From positions 186,001 to 250,000 of the forward strand of contig NZ_AYTO01000007.1 in the NCBI RefSeq assembly GCF_000507145.1: a stretch of DNA of 64,000 nucleotides. Direction: 5' to 3'. How positions within the stretch are numbered: position 1 is the first letter of the stretch; every line of letters starts with the position of its first letter. Both the position numbers and the translations under genes were made by a program. The notes beneath the pieces are model-generated. The model saw nothing but the letters and a program-made list of their open reading frames with translations, was not told the DNA's origin and searched no databases. This document shows, in pieces, positions 1 through 8,360 of this stretch. The stretch is from Bacillus tequilensis KCTC 13622. GTDB lineage: Bacteria; Bacillota; Bacilli; Bacillales; Bacillaceae.

Positions 1-1
1 C

Positions 2-418
2 AAAGATGCAACTTTCGGCATTTATGAAAACACGGACAAGGGCGAATTCTGGGTGTTTAATGACAACGGCGGACGCGGCGGCCAAGCCGTATACAATGCG
101 CTGGGGTTAAAAGCGCCTGAAAAAATTGAGCAAGATGTTATCAAAAAAGGAGAGATGAAACAGCTCTCTCAAGAAGTGATTCCCGAGTATGCCGCAGATT
201 ATATGTTCATTACGGACTACAATCCGAAAGGCGAAAGCAAAACATTTAAGCGACTTAAAGATTCATCCATTTGGAAAAATCTCGACGCCGTAAAGCACAA
301 TCGGATTTTTATCAACGACTTCAGCACCTTCTATCCGTATGACCCGATTGCCGTCAGCCAACAGATCGATATCATCACCGACATGCTGATCAAACGGGCC
401 GAAGAAAATAAAAAATAA
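2..418 (+). CDS. yxeB: YxeB, ferrioxamine-binding lipoprotein of an ABC transporter (3' part only)
   Basis: The open frame runs in from the left edge, so the N-terminal two thirds with the lipobox are outside the window. The visible 138 residues match the C-terminal lobe of the siderophore-binding protein family (Fe-hydroxamate type) and closely resemble B. subtilis YxeB as I remember it, ending in a Lys/Glu-rich tail (RAEENKK). The family delivers ferrioxamine-type siderophores to the FhuBGC permease at the membrane surface. A hairpin immediately follows the stop. Identification is by recall of the protein; the truncation is only due to the window edge. Confidence 0.9.
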   Translation, partial: KDATFGIYENTDKGEFWVFNDNGGRGGQAVYNALGLKAPEKIEQDVIKKGEMKQLSQEVIPEYAADYMFITDYNPKGESKTFKRLKDSSIWKNLDAVKHNRIFINDFSTFYPYDPIAVSQQIDIITDMLIKRAEENKK

Positions 419-424
419 GAAAAC

Positions 425-450
425 GGCACAGCTTAAGGCTGTGCCACAGT
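425..450. terminator. Hairpin between convergent yxeB and the yxeA remnant
   Basis: An 8-bp perfect stem, GGCACAGC/GGCTGTGCC with loop TTAA, has A residues on its left and a TTTT run at 450-453. It can serve yxeB on the + strand and the yxeA fragment on the - strand. Confidence 0.75.
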
Positions 451-451
451 T

Positions 452-639
452 TTACTTTAATTTTGTCTGTACGGAGTCCGGCATATCTTTAAACCTGACT
501 TCTTCCCAAGTCTCGACATACTTTCCTTTCGCTTTCACCTTCAAATACGCGTTCTTCCGAAGGTCTTTCCCGGCGAAAAAGGTCACTTCTTCTTTTTTTC
601 CGGATGCGTTGTATCCGTGAGGCCTCACACAGACGTCGT
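452..639 (-). pseudogene. yxeA: C-terminal fragment of yxeA (DUF1093-type secreted protein)
   Basis: There is no usable start. Reading the minus strand up to the stop at 452-454 gives about 60 residues beginning around RPHGYNASGKKEE and ending TWEEVRFKDMPDSVQTKLK. This is the conserved second half of the YxeA family (GY..G...E.TF....LR.NA.LK). The frame runs back into the iolA stop codon with no signal peptide or N-terminal half, so the gene is cut at about 620-640. In 168, as I recall, yxeA ends the yxdJKLM-yxeA operon (bacitracin/LL-37-responsive two-component and ABC system). None of those partners is present here. Confidence 0.8.
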
Positions 640-2103
640 TTAGCTGAAATCAGGTGCCGGATATCTTGCCGTCACCACTTTTTTACGCGTATAGAAGTCG
701 ACGCTGTCTTTTCCGTTCGCATGCAGCGTTCCAAAGAATGAAGACTTCCAGCCTGAGAATGGGAAGAACGCCATCGGGGCCGGCACACCAAGGTTGATGC
801 CAAGCATTCCCGCATCAATGTTTTCACGGAAGTAGCGGATTGCGTTTGAGTTGGATGTGAACAGGCAGGCGCCGTTCGCAAACTCAGACTTATTGGCAAT
901 TTCAATCGCTTCTTTCAGGTTTTTCACACGGATGACAGATAAAACCGGCGCGAAAATTTCATCCTTCCAGATCGTCATCTCTGTTGTGACATTGTCAAAG
1001 ATCGTCGGGCCGACAAAATAGCCGTCGTCAGACATATTTTCACGTCCATCACATACGAGCCTCGCACCTTCTTCAAGCCCTTTTTCGATGTAGCTGAGCG
1101 TGCGCTTCTTGTTGTCCTCGCGAATCATCGGCCCTAAGAACACACCGTCATCCAGGCCGTTGCCGATTTTAATGTCAGCCGCTTTTTCCTGCAGCTTTGC
1201 CATAAACTCATCAGCGATTCCTTCTTCAACCGTCACAACCGCACACGCCATGCAGCGCTCACCAGCAGAACCAAAGGCTGCTCCGATAATGTTTGTGATC
1301 GTGTCTTCGAGGTGCGCATCGTTCAGGACAATCGTATGGTTTTTCGCGCCAGTCAGAGATTGAACCCGTTTTAAGTTTTCGCTTCCTTTTTTGTAGACAT
1401 ATTCGCCGACCGGCTTGGAGCCTACGAATGAAATCGCTTTAATTTCTGGGTGTTCGAGGATGCCGTTCACAACATCATGCGCGCCGTATACGACATTGAA
1501 TACCCCTTTCGGAAGGCCCGCTTTTTCAAAAAGCTCAACCAATTTCTCTGTTAACAGCGGTGTCCGCTCAGATGGTTTTAAAATAAAGGTGTTGCCGAGC
1601 GCGATTGCCATCGGAAACATCCAGCAAGGAACCATCATCGGAAAGTTGAAGGGCGCGATTCCGCCGACAACTCCGATTGGGTAGCGGTAGTTTGCCGCTT
1701 CAACATCTGTTGCGATGGAAGTAAGTGAGTCACCCATCATCAGGGAAGGTGCCCCGGCCGCGAATTCCACGTTTTCAATTCCGCGTCCCACTTCACCAAG
1801 CGCTTCTTTTGTGTTTTTTCCATTTTCAATGGTAATCAGATGAGCAAGCTCTTCTTTATGCTGAGACAGCAGCTGCTGGAAGTTGAATAGAATTCTGGCA
1901 CGCCGCGGAACCGCCACCTTTGACCATGTTTGAAAGGCCTCAGCCGCTGTTTGCGCTGCGTAATCAATATCCTCTTTTGTCGAAATCGGCACTTGGCACA
2001 ATACTTCTTTCGTCGCCGGATTGACAACGTCTTCATATTGTTCTGTTTTGCTTTCAACCCATTCACCATTCATATAGTTTCTTAATTTTCTGATTTCCGT
2101 CAT
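640..2103 (-). CDS. iolA: IolA, methylmalonate-semialdehyde dehydrogenase (CoA-acylating)
   Basis: The 487-residue protein is the full family length when the ATG at 2101-2103 is used; it is preceded by an AAGGAGG Shine-Dalgarno, and further in-frame residues upstream have no SD. It is an aldehyde dehydrogenase superfamily protein with the catalytic-Cys segment [10 protein letters not shown] and an N-terminal Rossmann region around [19 protein letters not shown]. The family oxidises malonate or methylmalonate semialdehyde to acetyl- or propionyl-CoA, the last step of myo-inositol breakdown. It is normally the first gene of iolABCDEFGHIJ, but here its stop codon touches a yxeA fragment and iolB-J are absent. 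The upstream pathway enzymes are therefore missing from this locus. The last residue (Ser) differs from the Asn I remember for 168, so the rearrangement may lie exactly here. Confidence 0.95.
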   Translation of the reverse strand: MTEIRKLRNYMNGEWVESKTEQYEDVVNPATKEVLCQVPISTKEDIDYAAQTAAEAFQTWSKVAVPRRARILFNFQQLLSQHKEELAHLITIENGKNTKEALGEVGRGIENVEFAAGAPSLMMGDSLTSIATDVEAANYRYPIGVVGGIAPFNFPMMVPCWMFPMAIALGNTFILKPSERTPLLTEKLVELFEKAGLPKGVFNVVYGAHDVVNGILEHPEIKAISFVGSKPVGEYVYKKGSENLKRVQSLTGAKNHTIVLNDAHLEDTITNIIGAAFGSAGERCMACAVVTVEEGIADEFMAKLQEKAADIKIGNGLDDGVFLGPMIREDNKKRTLSYIEKGLEEGARLVCDGRENMSDDGYFVGPTIFDNVTTEMTIWKDEIFAPVLSVIRVKNLKEAIEIANKSEFANGACLFTSNSNAIRYFRENIDAGMLGINLGVPAPMAFFPFSGWKSSFFGTLHANGKDSVDFYTRKKVVTARYPAPDFS

Positions 2104-2458
2104 TCTTATTGCCTCCTTCATTAGTAAACACATACACTTGTACATAGATTCGTATCAATATCCACTTTTCAGCAAGCTAAGAATTAAACGCTTTCAAAAA
2201 AAAGAAATGGTGTTGCCATTTTAATACAAACAACCTTTTCTAGCAAACTAGGTTACTTTTTGGTCATTTATTGGTTGTGTTTTAGTCATAAACACTGCAT
2301 ATTTTCATTATTTTATTAGATTAATCTTTTAACCAATAAAGTGAATAACAAGATGTCCGTCAAATCTTGCAAAAGATATACACCGGTGTTATCATTTTGA
2401 ATCAACTTTTGATTAACTTTCGGTTTTATTATACAAGATGCAAGAAGGAGTTTTTTAT
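2104..2458. promoter_or_regulatory. iolA/iolR divergent control region with IolR-type sites
   Basis: This 355-bp AT-rich spacer separates divergent iolA and iolR. TAACCAATAAA at 2330-2340 fits the direct-repeat motif reported for IolR (WRAYCAADARD), and a close match reads on the opposite strand near 2267-2279. The spacer therefore appears to keep its control elements even though most of the operon is gone. Confidence 0.5.
2183..2196. promoter_or_regulatory. Catabolite-responsive element (cre) upstream of iolA
   Basis: ATTAAACGCTTTCA fits the CcpA cre pattern well (central CG, right arm CTTTCA). It lies 80-93 bases upstream of the iolA start, where carbon catabolite repression of the iol operon is known to act in B. 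subtilis. Confidence 0.6.
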
Positions 2459-3214
2459 ATGAAACTGATGCGGATTCAGGAAATGGAGGAGTACATTTTA
2501 TCGCATGGCACTGTTTCCTTAGATGAGCTGTGCCAAGTGTTCAATGTCTCCAAAAACACAGTCAGACGCGATATCAATAAGCTAACAGAAAAAGGTGCGA
2601 TTGAAAAAGTATACGGCGGCGTAACATCGATTGATAAAAACGCATTGGATCCTTTTGAGAATCGCACCATTCAGCATCAAGATGAAAAAACAAAAATCGC
2701 CCATTACGCTTCCCGTTTTATTGAAGATCACGATTTGGTCTTCATTGATTCAGGAACGACGACAAAGTCTATTCTCGATACGCTTGATCCGGCCAAAAAT
2801 GTCACCATTTTAACCAACAGTTTAGACATTATCAATGCGGCGGCACCTTTGCAGAATATTAACTTAATCATTATCGGAAACAGCTATAAGAGAAAAACGC
2901 GCTCCTTTGTCGGCATGGAGGACCCGGCTATGCTTGATAAGTACAATATCAACAAAGCCTTTATGTCTGCTGCAGGAACGACGCTGACACACGGATTGAC
3001 CAACTCCGATCTGCTAAAGTACGAAATTAAAAAGAGGATTTCGGAAAAAGCAAAAGAAGTGTATTTATTGGCAGACCATTCTAAATTCGGAAAATCAACG
3101 CTTTTGACGTATGCGCCGTTTGACAGGCTGCATTGCATCGTGACCTCTCAGCCTTTAGATGACGAGTACACGCAGTATTGCAATGAGCATCAAATCGGCA
3201 TTCATCTGGCCTAA
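2459..3214 (+). CDS. iolR: IolR, DeoR-family repressor of inositol catabolism
   Basis: The 251-residue protein has an N-terminal DeoR winged helix (about residues 4-57, [24 protein letters not shown]) and a C-terminal sugar-phosphate sensing domain with the SGTTT phosphate loop. ATG 2459 is chosen because AAGGAG lies just upstream and it gives the family start [13 protein letters not shown]. The family represses iol genes and is released by 2-deoxy-5-keto-gluconate 6-phosphate, the product of IolC. That inducer cannot be made from this locus because iolC is missing, so iolA and iolS may be permanently repressed unless iolC lies elsewhere. Confidence 0.95.
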   Translation: MKLMRIQEMEEYILSHGTVSLDELCQVFNVSKNTVRRDINKLTEKGAIEKVYGGVTSIDKNALDPFENRTIQHQDEKTKIAHYASRFIEDHDLVFIDSGTTTKSILDTLDPAKNVTILTNSLDIINAAAPLQNINLIIIGNSYKRKTRSFVGMEDPAMLDKYNINKAFMSAAGTTLTHGLTNSDLLKYEIKKRISEKAKEVYLLADHSKFGKSTLLTYAPFDRLHCIVTSQPLDDEYTQYCNEHQIGIHLA

Positions 3215-3267
3215 CGTTTACAATAGTGTTGAGAGTCTTTCATCCATTTTATTCTAGGAGGCAGATC

Positions 3268-4200
3268 ATGAAAAAAGCTACGCTCGGAAAATCAGACTTG
3301 CAGGTATTCCCTATCGGCTTAGGAACAAATGCGGTAGGAGGACATAACCTCTACCCGAACCTGAATGAAGAAACCGGAAAAGAATTGGTGCGCGAGGCGA
3401 TCCGCAATGGCGTGACGATGTTAGATACCGCCTACATTTACGGGATCGGCCGTTCCGAAGAATTAATTGGTGAAGTGCTGCGCGAATTCAATCGTGAAGA
3501 TGTTGTCATCGCGACGAAAGCCGCACACAGAAAACAAGGAAATGACTTTGTCTTTGATAACTCACCGGAATTCCTTAAGAAATCAGTTGATGAAAGCCTG
3601 AAGCGTTTGAACACAGATTATATCGATTTATTCTACATTCACTTCCCGGACGAACATACACCGAAGGATGAAGCCGTCAACGCTCTGAATGAAATGAAGA
3701 AAGCCGGCAAAATCCGCTCTATCGGTGTCTCCAACTTCTCTTTAGAGCAATTGAAAGAAGCAAACAGAGACGGGTTGGTAGATGTATTGCAGGGCGAATA
3801 CAACCTGTTAAACCGTGAAGCGGAAAAGACTTTCTTCCCGTATACGAAGGAGCATAATATTTCATTTATCCCTTACTTCCCGCTTGTATCAGGATTATTG
3901 GCAGGAAAGTATACAGAAGATACAACGTTCCCAGAAGGCGACCTGCGAAACGAACAGGAACACTTCAAGGGCGAGCGTTTCAAGGAAAATATCAGAAAGG
4001 TCAACAAGCTTGCGCCGATTGCCGAAAAGCACAACGTGGACATCCCTCATATCGTATTGGCTTGGTATTTGGCAAGACCGGAAATTGATATTTTAATCCC
4101 TGGAGCAAAACGTGCCGATCAGCTGGTTGATAACATCAAAACAGCCGACGTGACGCTTTCTCAAGAGGATATTTCATTTATTGATCAGCTGTTCTCATAA
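3268..4200 (+). CDS. iolS: IolS, aldo-keto reductase
   Basis: The 310-residue protein starts at ATG 3268 behind a TAGGAGG SD. It is an aldo-keto reductase (TIM barrel): [16 protein letters not shown] carries the catalytic Asp/Tyr pair, K-A-A-H follows, and [13 protein letters not shown] near the C-terminus binds NADP(H). It follows iolR by 53 bp in the same direction and is probably cotranscribed. In B. subtilis the gene is under IolR control, but its physiological substrate is not settled. Confidence 0.93.
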   Translation: MKKATLGKSDLQVFPIGLGTNAVGGHNLYPNLNEETGKELVREAIRNGVTMLDTAYIYGIGRSEELIGEVLREFNREDVVIATKAAHRKQGNDFVFDNSPEFLKKSVDESLKRLNTDYIDLFYIHFPDEHTPKDEAVNALNEMKKAGKIRSIGVSNFSLEQLKEANRDGLVDVLQGEYNLLNREAEKTFFPYTKEHNISFIPYFPLVSGLLAGKYTEDTTFPEGDLRNEQEHFKGERFKENIRKVNKLAPIAEKHNVDIPHIVLAWYLARPEIDILIPGAKRADQLVDNIKTADVTLSQEDISFIDQLFS

Positions 4201-4208
4201 GAAGAATA

Positions 4209-4243
4209 AAACAGCCTTCTCCCGATGGAGAGGCTGTTTTTTT
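4209..4243 (+). terminator. Terminator after iolS
   Basis: AACAGCC...GGCTGTT with an additional TCTC/GGAGA stem is followed by seven T. The rest of the gap to 4508 shows no gene or clear promoter. Confidence 0.85.
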
Positions 4244-4508
4244 GTGCAAAATTGATCTGTCATTCTTTGTTGTATGATGAGAAAGTCCCTTAATAGATTC
4301 GAAGAATAACGATTTCGAAGCAAAATCTTACAAAAAGAGCCATAAATCCGATAAAATAAAGGTAATATATCAGAAAGAAAATGATTGAAAAAGCAAAATA
4401 AGAGATGAAACGTCTAGAAATAAGAGACTGATATGAAAATCTGACCCCATTTCTTTGATTTGCTGTTCAGAATAACGGGCCGTTTCGGCGGTCTATGGAG
4501 GAAACAGA

Positions 4509-5159
4509 ATGAAACTTAAATATGTAAAGGCCTTAGTCGCAGCAACCGTTGCTTTAGGTGTACTGCTGCCATCTACCATTTCTCATGCCAAAAGTTTTAG
4601 CGGCCGCTCATCGTCCAGTTACAGCAGCCGAAGCTCAAGCTCGTCCTACAGCGGGAGCTATAAATCCAGTCCGAAATCAAGCTACAGCTCAGGATCAAGC
4701 TCTTCTAGCAAAAAATCCAAGACGTCTGATGACTCATCATCATCGATCTCGCTGAAAAAGAAACCTTCCGAAAAATCGAGCTCATCAAGCTCTAAAAAGT
4801 CGTCAGGCACCTTTTCCGGCGCTACATCAAAAGTAAGCGGGAAGACATACAGCGGAAAAACGTCTAAAGCCTATGTGGGCGGACGCTATGTTTCAGTCAA
4901 CCATTACTACCACGCAGGATTTGCGCCATCAGGCTGGTTTGGCTATTATAGCGGGTTCACAATGGGTATGTTTATGACCAGCATGATGCACCCGTGGGGC
5001 TACACCTATCATCCAGTCGGGGGCCCGGGCTATGTTTCTTACGGCGCTTCGCCCATCGCCTGGATCGTTGATATCATCGGGTTAATCGTGATTTTAATCA
5101 TTGTGATCGCGCTGATTCGCGCATTTAAAACACCGCAGACGTACAGAAGGAGATTTTAG
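4509..5159 (+). CDS. Ser-rich secreted or membrane-attached protein of unknown function
   Basis: This 216-residue protein has an N-terminal signal peptide (MKLKYVKALVAATVALGVLLPSTISHAKS) and a low-complexity Ser/Lys region at about residues 30-105 (many SSSS and SYS repeats). A Gly/Tyr/His-rich segment with methionines follows, then a C-terminal transmembrane helix (about 183-205, IAWIVDIIGLIVILIIVIALI). The Ser-rich stalk between a signal sequence and a membrane anchor suggests a surface protein. It starts behind TGGAGGAAACAG and is followed only 3 bp later by yxcD, so the two are probably translated together. I do not recognise a characterised family. Confidence 0.8.
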   Translation: MKLKYVKALVAATVALGVLLPSTISHAKSFSGRSSSSYSSRSSSSSYSGSYKSSPKSSYSSGSSSSSKKSKTSDDSSSSISLKKKPSEKSSSSSSKKSSGTFSGATSKVSGKTYSGKTSKAYVGGRYVSVNHYYHAGFAPSGWFGYYSGFTMGMFMTSMMHPWGYTYHPVGGPGYVSYGASPIAWIVDIIGLIVILIIVIALIRAFKTPQTYRRRF

Positions 5160-5162
5160 GTC

Positions 5163-5468
5163 ATGAGATTAGTATTAAATGAACAAGAAATTGTGGACGG
5201 CATTTGCGTGTATATTTCCAATGAAGAAGATATCTACCCGGAGGACGTTGAAGTAAAAGAACTGTCCTACAACAAACGAACAGGATTCTTCGCAGAAGCC
5301 AAATACGGCCCGCACTACAAGAAGCTTATGTCAGATGACATTTCAGAAGGCATTATCCAGTTCCTAGAGGAATACCACAATTTCAATCCAGACGTGACCG
5401 TCGTTGAATTGCAATTTGATAAGAAAAAAGGATTTTCCGCCTTGGTTTTTGTCAACGAGGAAGAATAA
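5163..5468 (+). CDS. yxcD: YxcD, DUF2653 family small acidic protein
   Basis: The 101-residue acidic protein (MRLVLNEQEIVDGICVYISNEE...) has no signal peptide or membrane helix and is of the YxcD/DUF2653 type. Its start codon lies 3 bp behind the Ser-rich membrane protein, and AAGGAG at the end of that gene is its SD. The pairing implies a cytosolic partner or assembly factor for the neighbouring membrane protein, which is inference. No function is established. Confidence 0.8.
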   Translation: MRLVLNEQEIVDGICVYISNEEDIYPEDVEVKELSYNKRTGFFAEAKYGPHYKKLMSDDISEGIIQFLEEYHNFNPDVTVVELQFDKKKGFSALVFVNEEE

Positions 5469-5477
5469 AAATCATAA

Positions 5478-5505
5478 CCTTACTCCGCGCGAGTAAGGTT
5501 TTTTT
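5478..5505 (+). terminator. Terminator after yxcD
   Basis: ACCTTACTC and GAGTAAGGT pair around a CGCGC loop and are followed by seven T. Confidence 0.85.
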
Positions 5506-5637
5506 GATATTTTCCCCTCAACGGCACTTTTCCGGCAAAATAAGAAGAGCACACCGCCTGAGAGCTCACATGCTGATTCATATCCTTGCGCAAAAAAGGT
5601 TTTGGCGCTTACAATAATTTTGAAAGGAATGATCACA

Positions 5638-6204
5638 ATGACAAATGCTCAATTCCCTCTTATCACACATAACCTTTCTCTCGATCTCGTAAATACTGAA
5701 ATCATTAGCTATGATAAACGGCACGATCTCATCCAATCAGGAAAAGATCTGATGGCATGGTTAGCCATAATGGGAGAAACTGCCCCTTTTCTCAATTCTT
5801 TGACACTGCAGCAAGTCCAAGAACAGTTGCAGTCGATTCATCAATTCCGCGCTGAGCTGAGAAAACACTTTGAACGTATCGCCGAAGGCAGTGAACCTTC
5901 TCAAGCTTTTATCTCTTTCCTGCAAGATCAAATCGCCGCCGCTCCCTTTTCTTATCAAATCATAGATGATAAACTTGCCCGCATTCCGAATGGAAAACCG
6001 GATGATTCCGTTTTATCGCTTATCGCTTACGATGCGTTATGGCTGATTCATACGAAAGAAATCAAACAGCTGAAACGGTGCGCAAATGAAAAGTGCATTT
6101 TGCTTTTTCTTGATAAAACAGGAAGGCGAAAATGGTGCTCCATGAAGATTTGCGGCAACAGACATAAGGTCTCACGCCATCAGAAAAAAATGAATCTTGA
6201 GTAA
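5638..6204 (+). CDS. CGNR zinc-finger protein with ABATE domain, putative transcription regulator
   Basis: The 188-residue protein starts at ATG 5638 behind GAAAGGAATG. Its N-terminal part (FPLITHNLSLDLVNTE...) is the ABATE/DUF1470 domain. The C-terminus is a CGNR zinc finger: LKRCANEKCILLFLDKTGRRKWCSMKICGNRHK, with a Cys pair, WCS and the name-giving CGNR. The family is predicted to bind DNA in response to a small ligand. The downstream HPP membrane gene has its own promoter overlapped by a perfect inverted repeat, so this protein is a plausible local regulator, which is inference. Confidence 0.85.
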   Translation: MTNAQFPLITHNLSLDLVNTEIISYDKRHDLIQSGKDLMAWLAIMGETAPFLNSLTLQQVQEQLQSIHQFRAELRKHFERIAEGSEPSQAFISFLQDQIAAAPFSYQIIDDKLARIPNGKPDDSVLSLIAYDALWLIHTKEIKQLKRCANEKCILLFLDKTGRRKWCSMKICGNRHKVSRHQKKMNLE

Positions 6205-6207
6205 GAA

Positions 6208-6233
6208 TCCGTTCCCCAGCGAACGGTTTTTTT
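6208..6233 (+). terminator. Terminator after the CGNR gene
   Basis: CCGTTC and GAACGG arms with a CCCAGC loop, followed by TTTTTTT. Confidence 0.8.
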
Positions 6234-6241
6234 ATCGAACC

Positions 6242-6294
6242 AAAAACTAACCTTTAAAAATAAAATTGACAGGTTAGTTTTTACCTATTATTCT
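6242..6294 (+). promoter_or_regulatory. Promoter of the HPP gene overlapped by a 12-bp perfect inverted repeat
   Basis: TTGACA (6266-6271), a 17-bp spacer and TATTCT (6289-6294) form a good sigma-A promoter. AAAAACTAACCT (6242-6253) and AGGTTAGTTTTT (6271-6282) are perfect reverse complements. The right arm begins on the last base of the -35 and fills the spacer, a position where a bound repressor would block polymerase. Confidence 0.75.
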
Positions 6295-6315
6295 ATACAT
6301 ACTGGAGGGATAAAT

Positions 6316-6828
6316 ATGGAAAACAATTTCTTTTTGAAAATGAAAGGAACAGGAAAAACGCCTTTACAGGTAAACGGCAAAGACGCGGTTACAGGGCTCA
6401 TAGGAGGATTTATCACCATACTGGCACTCGCGTCGCTGACCGCTTATACATCAAGCTTATGGTTAATGGCGCCTTTTGGAGCAAGCTGTGTGCTCGTATT
6501 CAGCGCTTGGAACGCCCCCTTATCACAGCCGAGAAATGTGATTGGCGGCCACTTTATTTCCGCGCTTACCGGGATTGTTGTCCTTCACATATTCGGCGCC
6601 CACCCATGGACCTTTGCATTGGGGACAGGGCTTGCCATTTGTTTGATGATGCTGACCAAAACCACTCATCCTCCTGCCGGCGCTGACCCGATTGTCGTCA
6701 TTCAAGGGGCATATGCTTGGAGTTATTTAGTATTTCCCGTACTCATTGGATCTGTCATCATCGTGGTCATTGCTCTAGTTATCAATAACTTACGGAAAAA
6801 TCGCCAATACCCCGCATTTTGGCTTTAA
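6316..6828 (+). CDS. HPP family integral membrane protein
   Basis: The 170-residue protein has four or five hydrophobic helices. The family motif is TKTTHPPAGADPIVVIQGA near residue 115, with the HPP tripeptide that names the family, and N-terminal segments GLIGGFITILALASL and MAPFGASCVLVF also fit. HPP proteins are thought to be small transporters (nitrite transport has been shown for plant members), but the bacterial substrate is unknown. ATG 6316 has TGGAGGG upstream. Expression is probably controlled by the operator-like repeat in its promoter. Confidence 0.85.
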   Translation: MENNFFLKMKGTGKTPLQVNGKDAVTGLIGGFITILALASLTAYTSSLWLMAPFGASCVLVFSAWNAPLSQPRNVIGGHFISALTGIVVLHIFGAHPWTFALGTGLAICLMMLTKTTHPPAGADPIVVIQGAYAWSYLVFPVLIGSVIIVVIALVINNLRKNRQYPAFWL

Positions 6829-6853
6829 TGTTTTTCCTTTTTTCAAAACAAAT

Positions 6854-6880
6854 GTTTCAAATCAGATAGGAAATGGGTAC
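6854..6880 (+). promoter_or_regulatory. Sigma-B promoter of csbC
   Basis: GTTTCA (6854-6859), 15 bp, then GGGTAC (6875-6880) matches the general stress consensus GTTTAA-N13/15-GGGTAT. csbC is an established member of the sigma-B regulon. Confidence 0.8.
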
Positions 6881-6937
6881 TACTCTATTAACTTTGTTAT
6901 ACATACTCATTGGCTCAACAACTGAGGAGGAACATTT

Positions 6938-8323
6938 GTGAAGACAAGCACAAAGAAATATATGATCTACTTTTTCGGCGCTTTAGGAGGGCTGCTTTAC
7001 GGATACGATACCGGCGTCATCTCTGGAGCGCTGCTGTTTATCAACAACGATATTCCTTTAACGACATTGACAGAAGGATTGGTTGTCAGCATGCTGCTTC
7101 TTGGCGCGATTTTCGGTTCTGCCCTGAGCGGCACATGCTCCGATCGCTGGGGCAGGAGAAAAGTTGTATTTGTCCTTTCCATCATATTTATTATCGGCGC
7201 GCTCTCCTGCGCGTTATCTCAAACAATCGGCATGCTGATTGCGTCTCGGGTAATTCTCGGGTTGGCCGTCGGCGGTTCAACAGCGCTTGTACCCGTATAC
7301 CTGTCAGAAATGGCACCGACGAAAATCCGCGGGACACTCGGCACGATGAACAACTTAATGATTGTCACAGGAATTTTGCTCGCCTATATCGTTAACTACC
7401 TGTTCACACCGTTTGAGGCGTGGCGCTGGATGGTCGGTCTTGCCGCGGTGCCTGCCGTGCTTTTATTAATCGGCATCGCGTTCATGCCGGAATCGCCAAG
7501 ATGGCTCGTCAAGCGCGGCCGTGAAGAAGAAGCAAAACGAATCATGAACATCACGCACGATCCCGAAGATATTGAAATGGAATTGGCAGAGATGAAGCAA
7601 GGGGAAGCGGAGAAAAAAGAAACGACACTCGGCGTGCTGAAATCCAAATGGATTCGCCCCATGCTTTTGATTGGCGTTGGCCTTGCCATTTTCCAGCAGG
7701 CCGTCGGCATTAACACGGTGATCTACTACGCGCCGACCATTTTTACGAAGGCCGGCCTTGGCACGTCAGCTTCCGCACTCGGCACATTGGGGATCGGCGT
7801 CCTCAACGTCATCATGTGTATCACCGCCATGATCTTGATTGACCGTGTCGGCCGCAAAAAGCTTCTGATCTGGGGAAGCGTCGGCATCACACTGAGCCTT
7901 GCCGCATTATCAGGCGTGCTCCTGACACTGGGACTCTCCTCATCAACGGCATGGATGACAGTTGTCTTTCTCGGTGTTTATATCGTCTTTTACCAGGCGA
8001 CATGGGGTCCGGTGGTTTGGGTGCTCATGCCTGAACTCTTCCCGTCCAAAGCGCGCGGAGCCGCGACAGGATTCACCACTTTGGTGCTATCGGCAGCCAA
8101 CCTGATCGTGTCGCTCGTCTTCCCGCTGATGCTCAGCGCCATGGGCATCGCATGGGTCTTTATGATTTTCTCAGTTATTTGTCTTCTCTCCTTTTTCTTC
8201 GCTTTCTACATGGTTCCGGAAACCAAGGGGAAAAGCTTGGAAGAAATTGAAGCGAGCCTGAAAAATCGTTTTAAAAGGAAAAAAAACAGCCAAAGCAAAG
8301 TGCTGAATGAGCGTACATTATAA
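6938..8323 (+). CDS. csbC: CsbC, sigma-B-controlled sugar transporter of the major facilitator superfamily
   Basis: The 461-residue protein has 12 predicted membrane helices and typical sugar-porter signatures: GYDTGVISGALLF in helix 1, DRWGRRK and DRVGRKK in the 2-3 and 8-9 loops, PESPRWL before the central loop and PETKGKSLEEIE at the end. It starts at GTG 6938 with GAGGAG upstream. It is a proton/sugar symporter relative of AraE and IolT, induced by general stress. Substrate cannot be read from the sequence. Confidence 0.93.
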   Translation: MKTSTKKYMIYFFGALGGLLYGYDTGVISGALLFINNDIPLTTLTEGLVVSMLLLGAIFGSALSGTCSDRWGRRKVVFVLSIIFIIGALSCALSQTIGMLIASRVILGLAVGGSTALVPVYLSEMAPTKIRGTLGTMNNLMIVTGILLAYIVNYLFTPFEAWRWMVGLAAVPAVLLLIGIAFMPESPRWLVKRGREEEAKRIMNITHDPEDIEMELAEMKQGEAEKKETTLGVLKSKWIRPMLLIGVGLAIFQQAVGINTVIYYAPTIFTKAGLGTSASALGTLGIGVLNVIMCITAMILIDRVGRKKLLIWGSVGITLSLAALSGVLLTLGLSSSTAWMTVVFLGVYIVFYQATWGPVVWVLMPELFPSKARGAATGFTTLVLSAANLIVSLVFPLMLSAMGIAWVFMIFSVICLLSFFFAFYMVPETKGKSLEEIEASLKNRFKRKKNSQSKVLNERTL

Positions 8324-8329
8324 AAAAAA

Positions 8330-8356
8330 GGAATCGTCTCCGGGACGATTCCTTTT
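8330..8356. terminator. Bidirectional terminator between csbC and htpG
   Basis: GGAATCGTC and GACGATTCC with loop TCCGG are flanked by eight A on the left and seven T on the right, so the hairpin serves both convergent genes. Confidence 0.9.
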
Positions 8357-8360
8357 TTTA

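Noticed and set aside
4620..4800. Repetitive Ser codons suggesting a DNA tandem repeat
   Set aside because: Repeats are irregular at DNA level and explained by the low-complexity Ser-rich protein.
6910..7395. 161-codon + strand ORF overlapping csbC
   Set aside because: Arg/Cys-rich out-of-frame reading of csbC.
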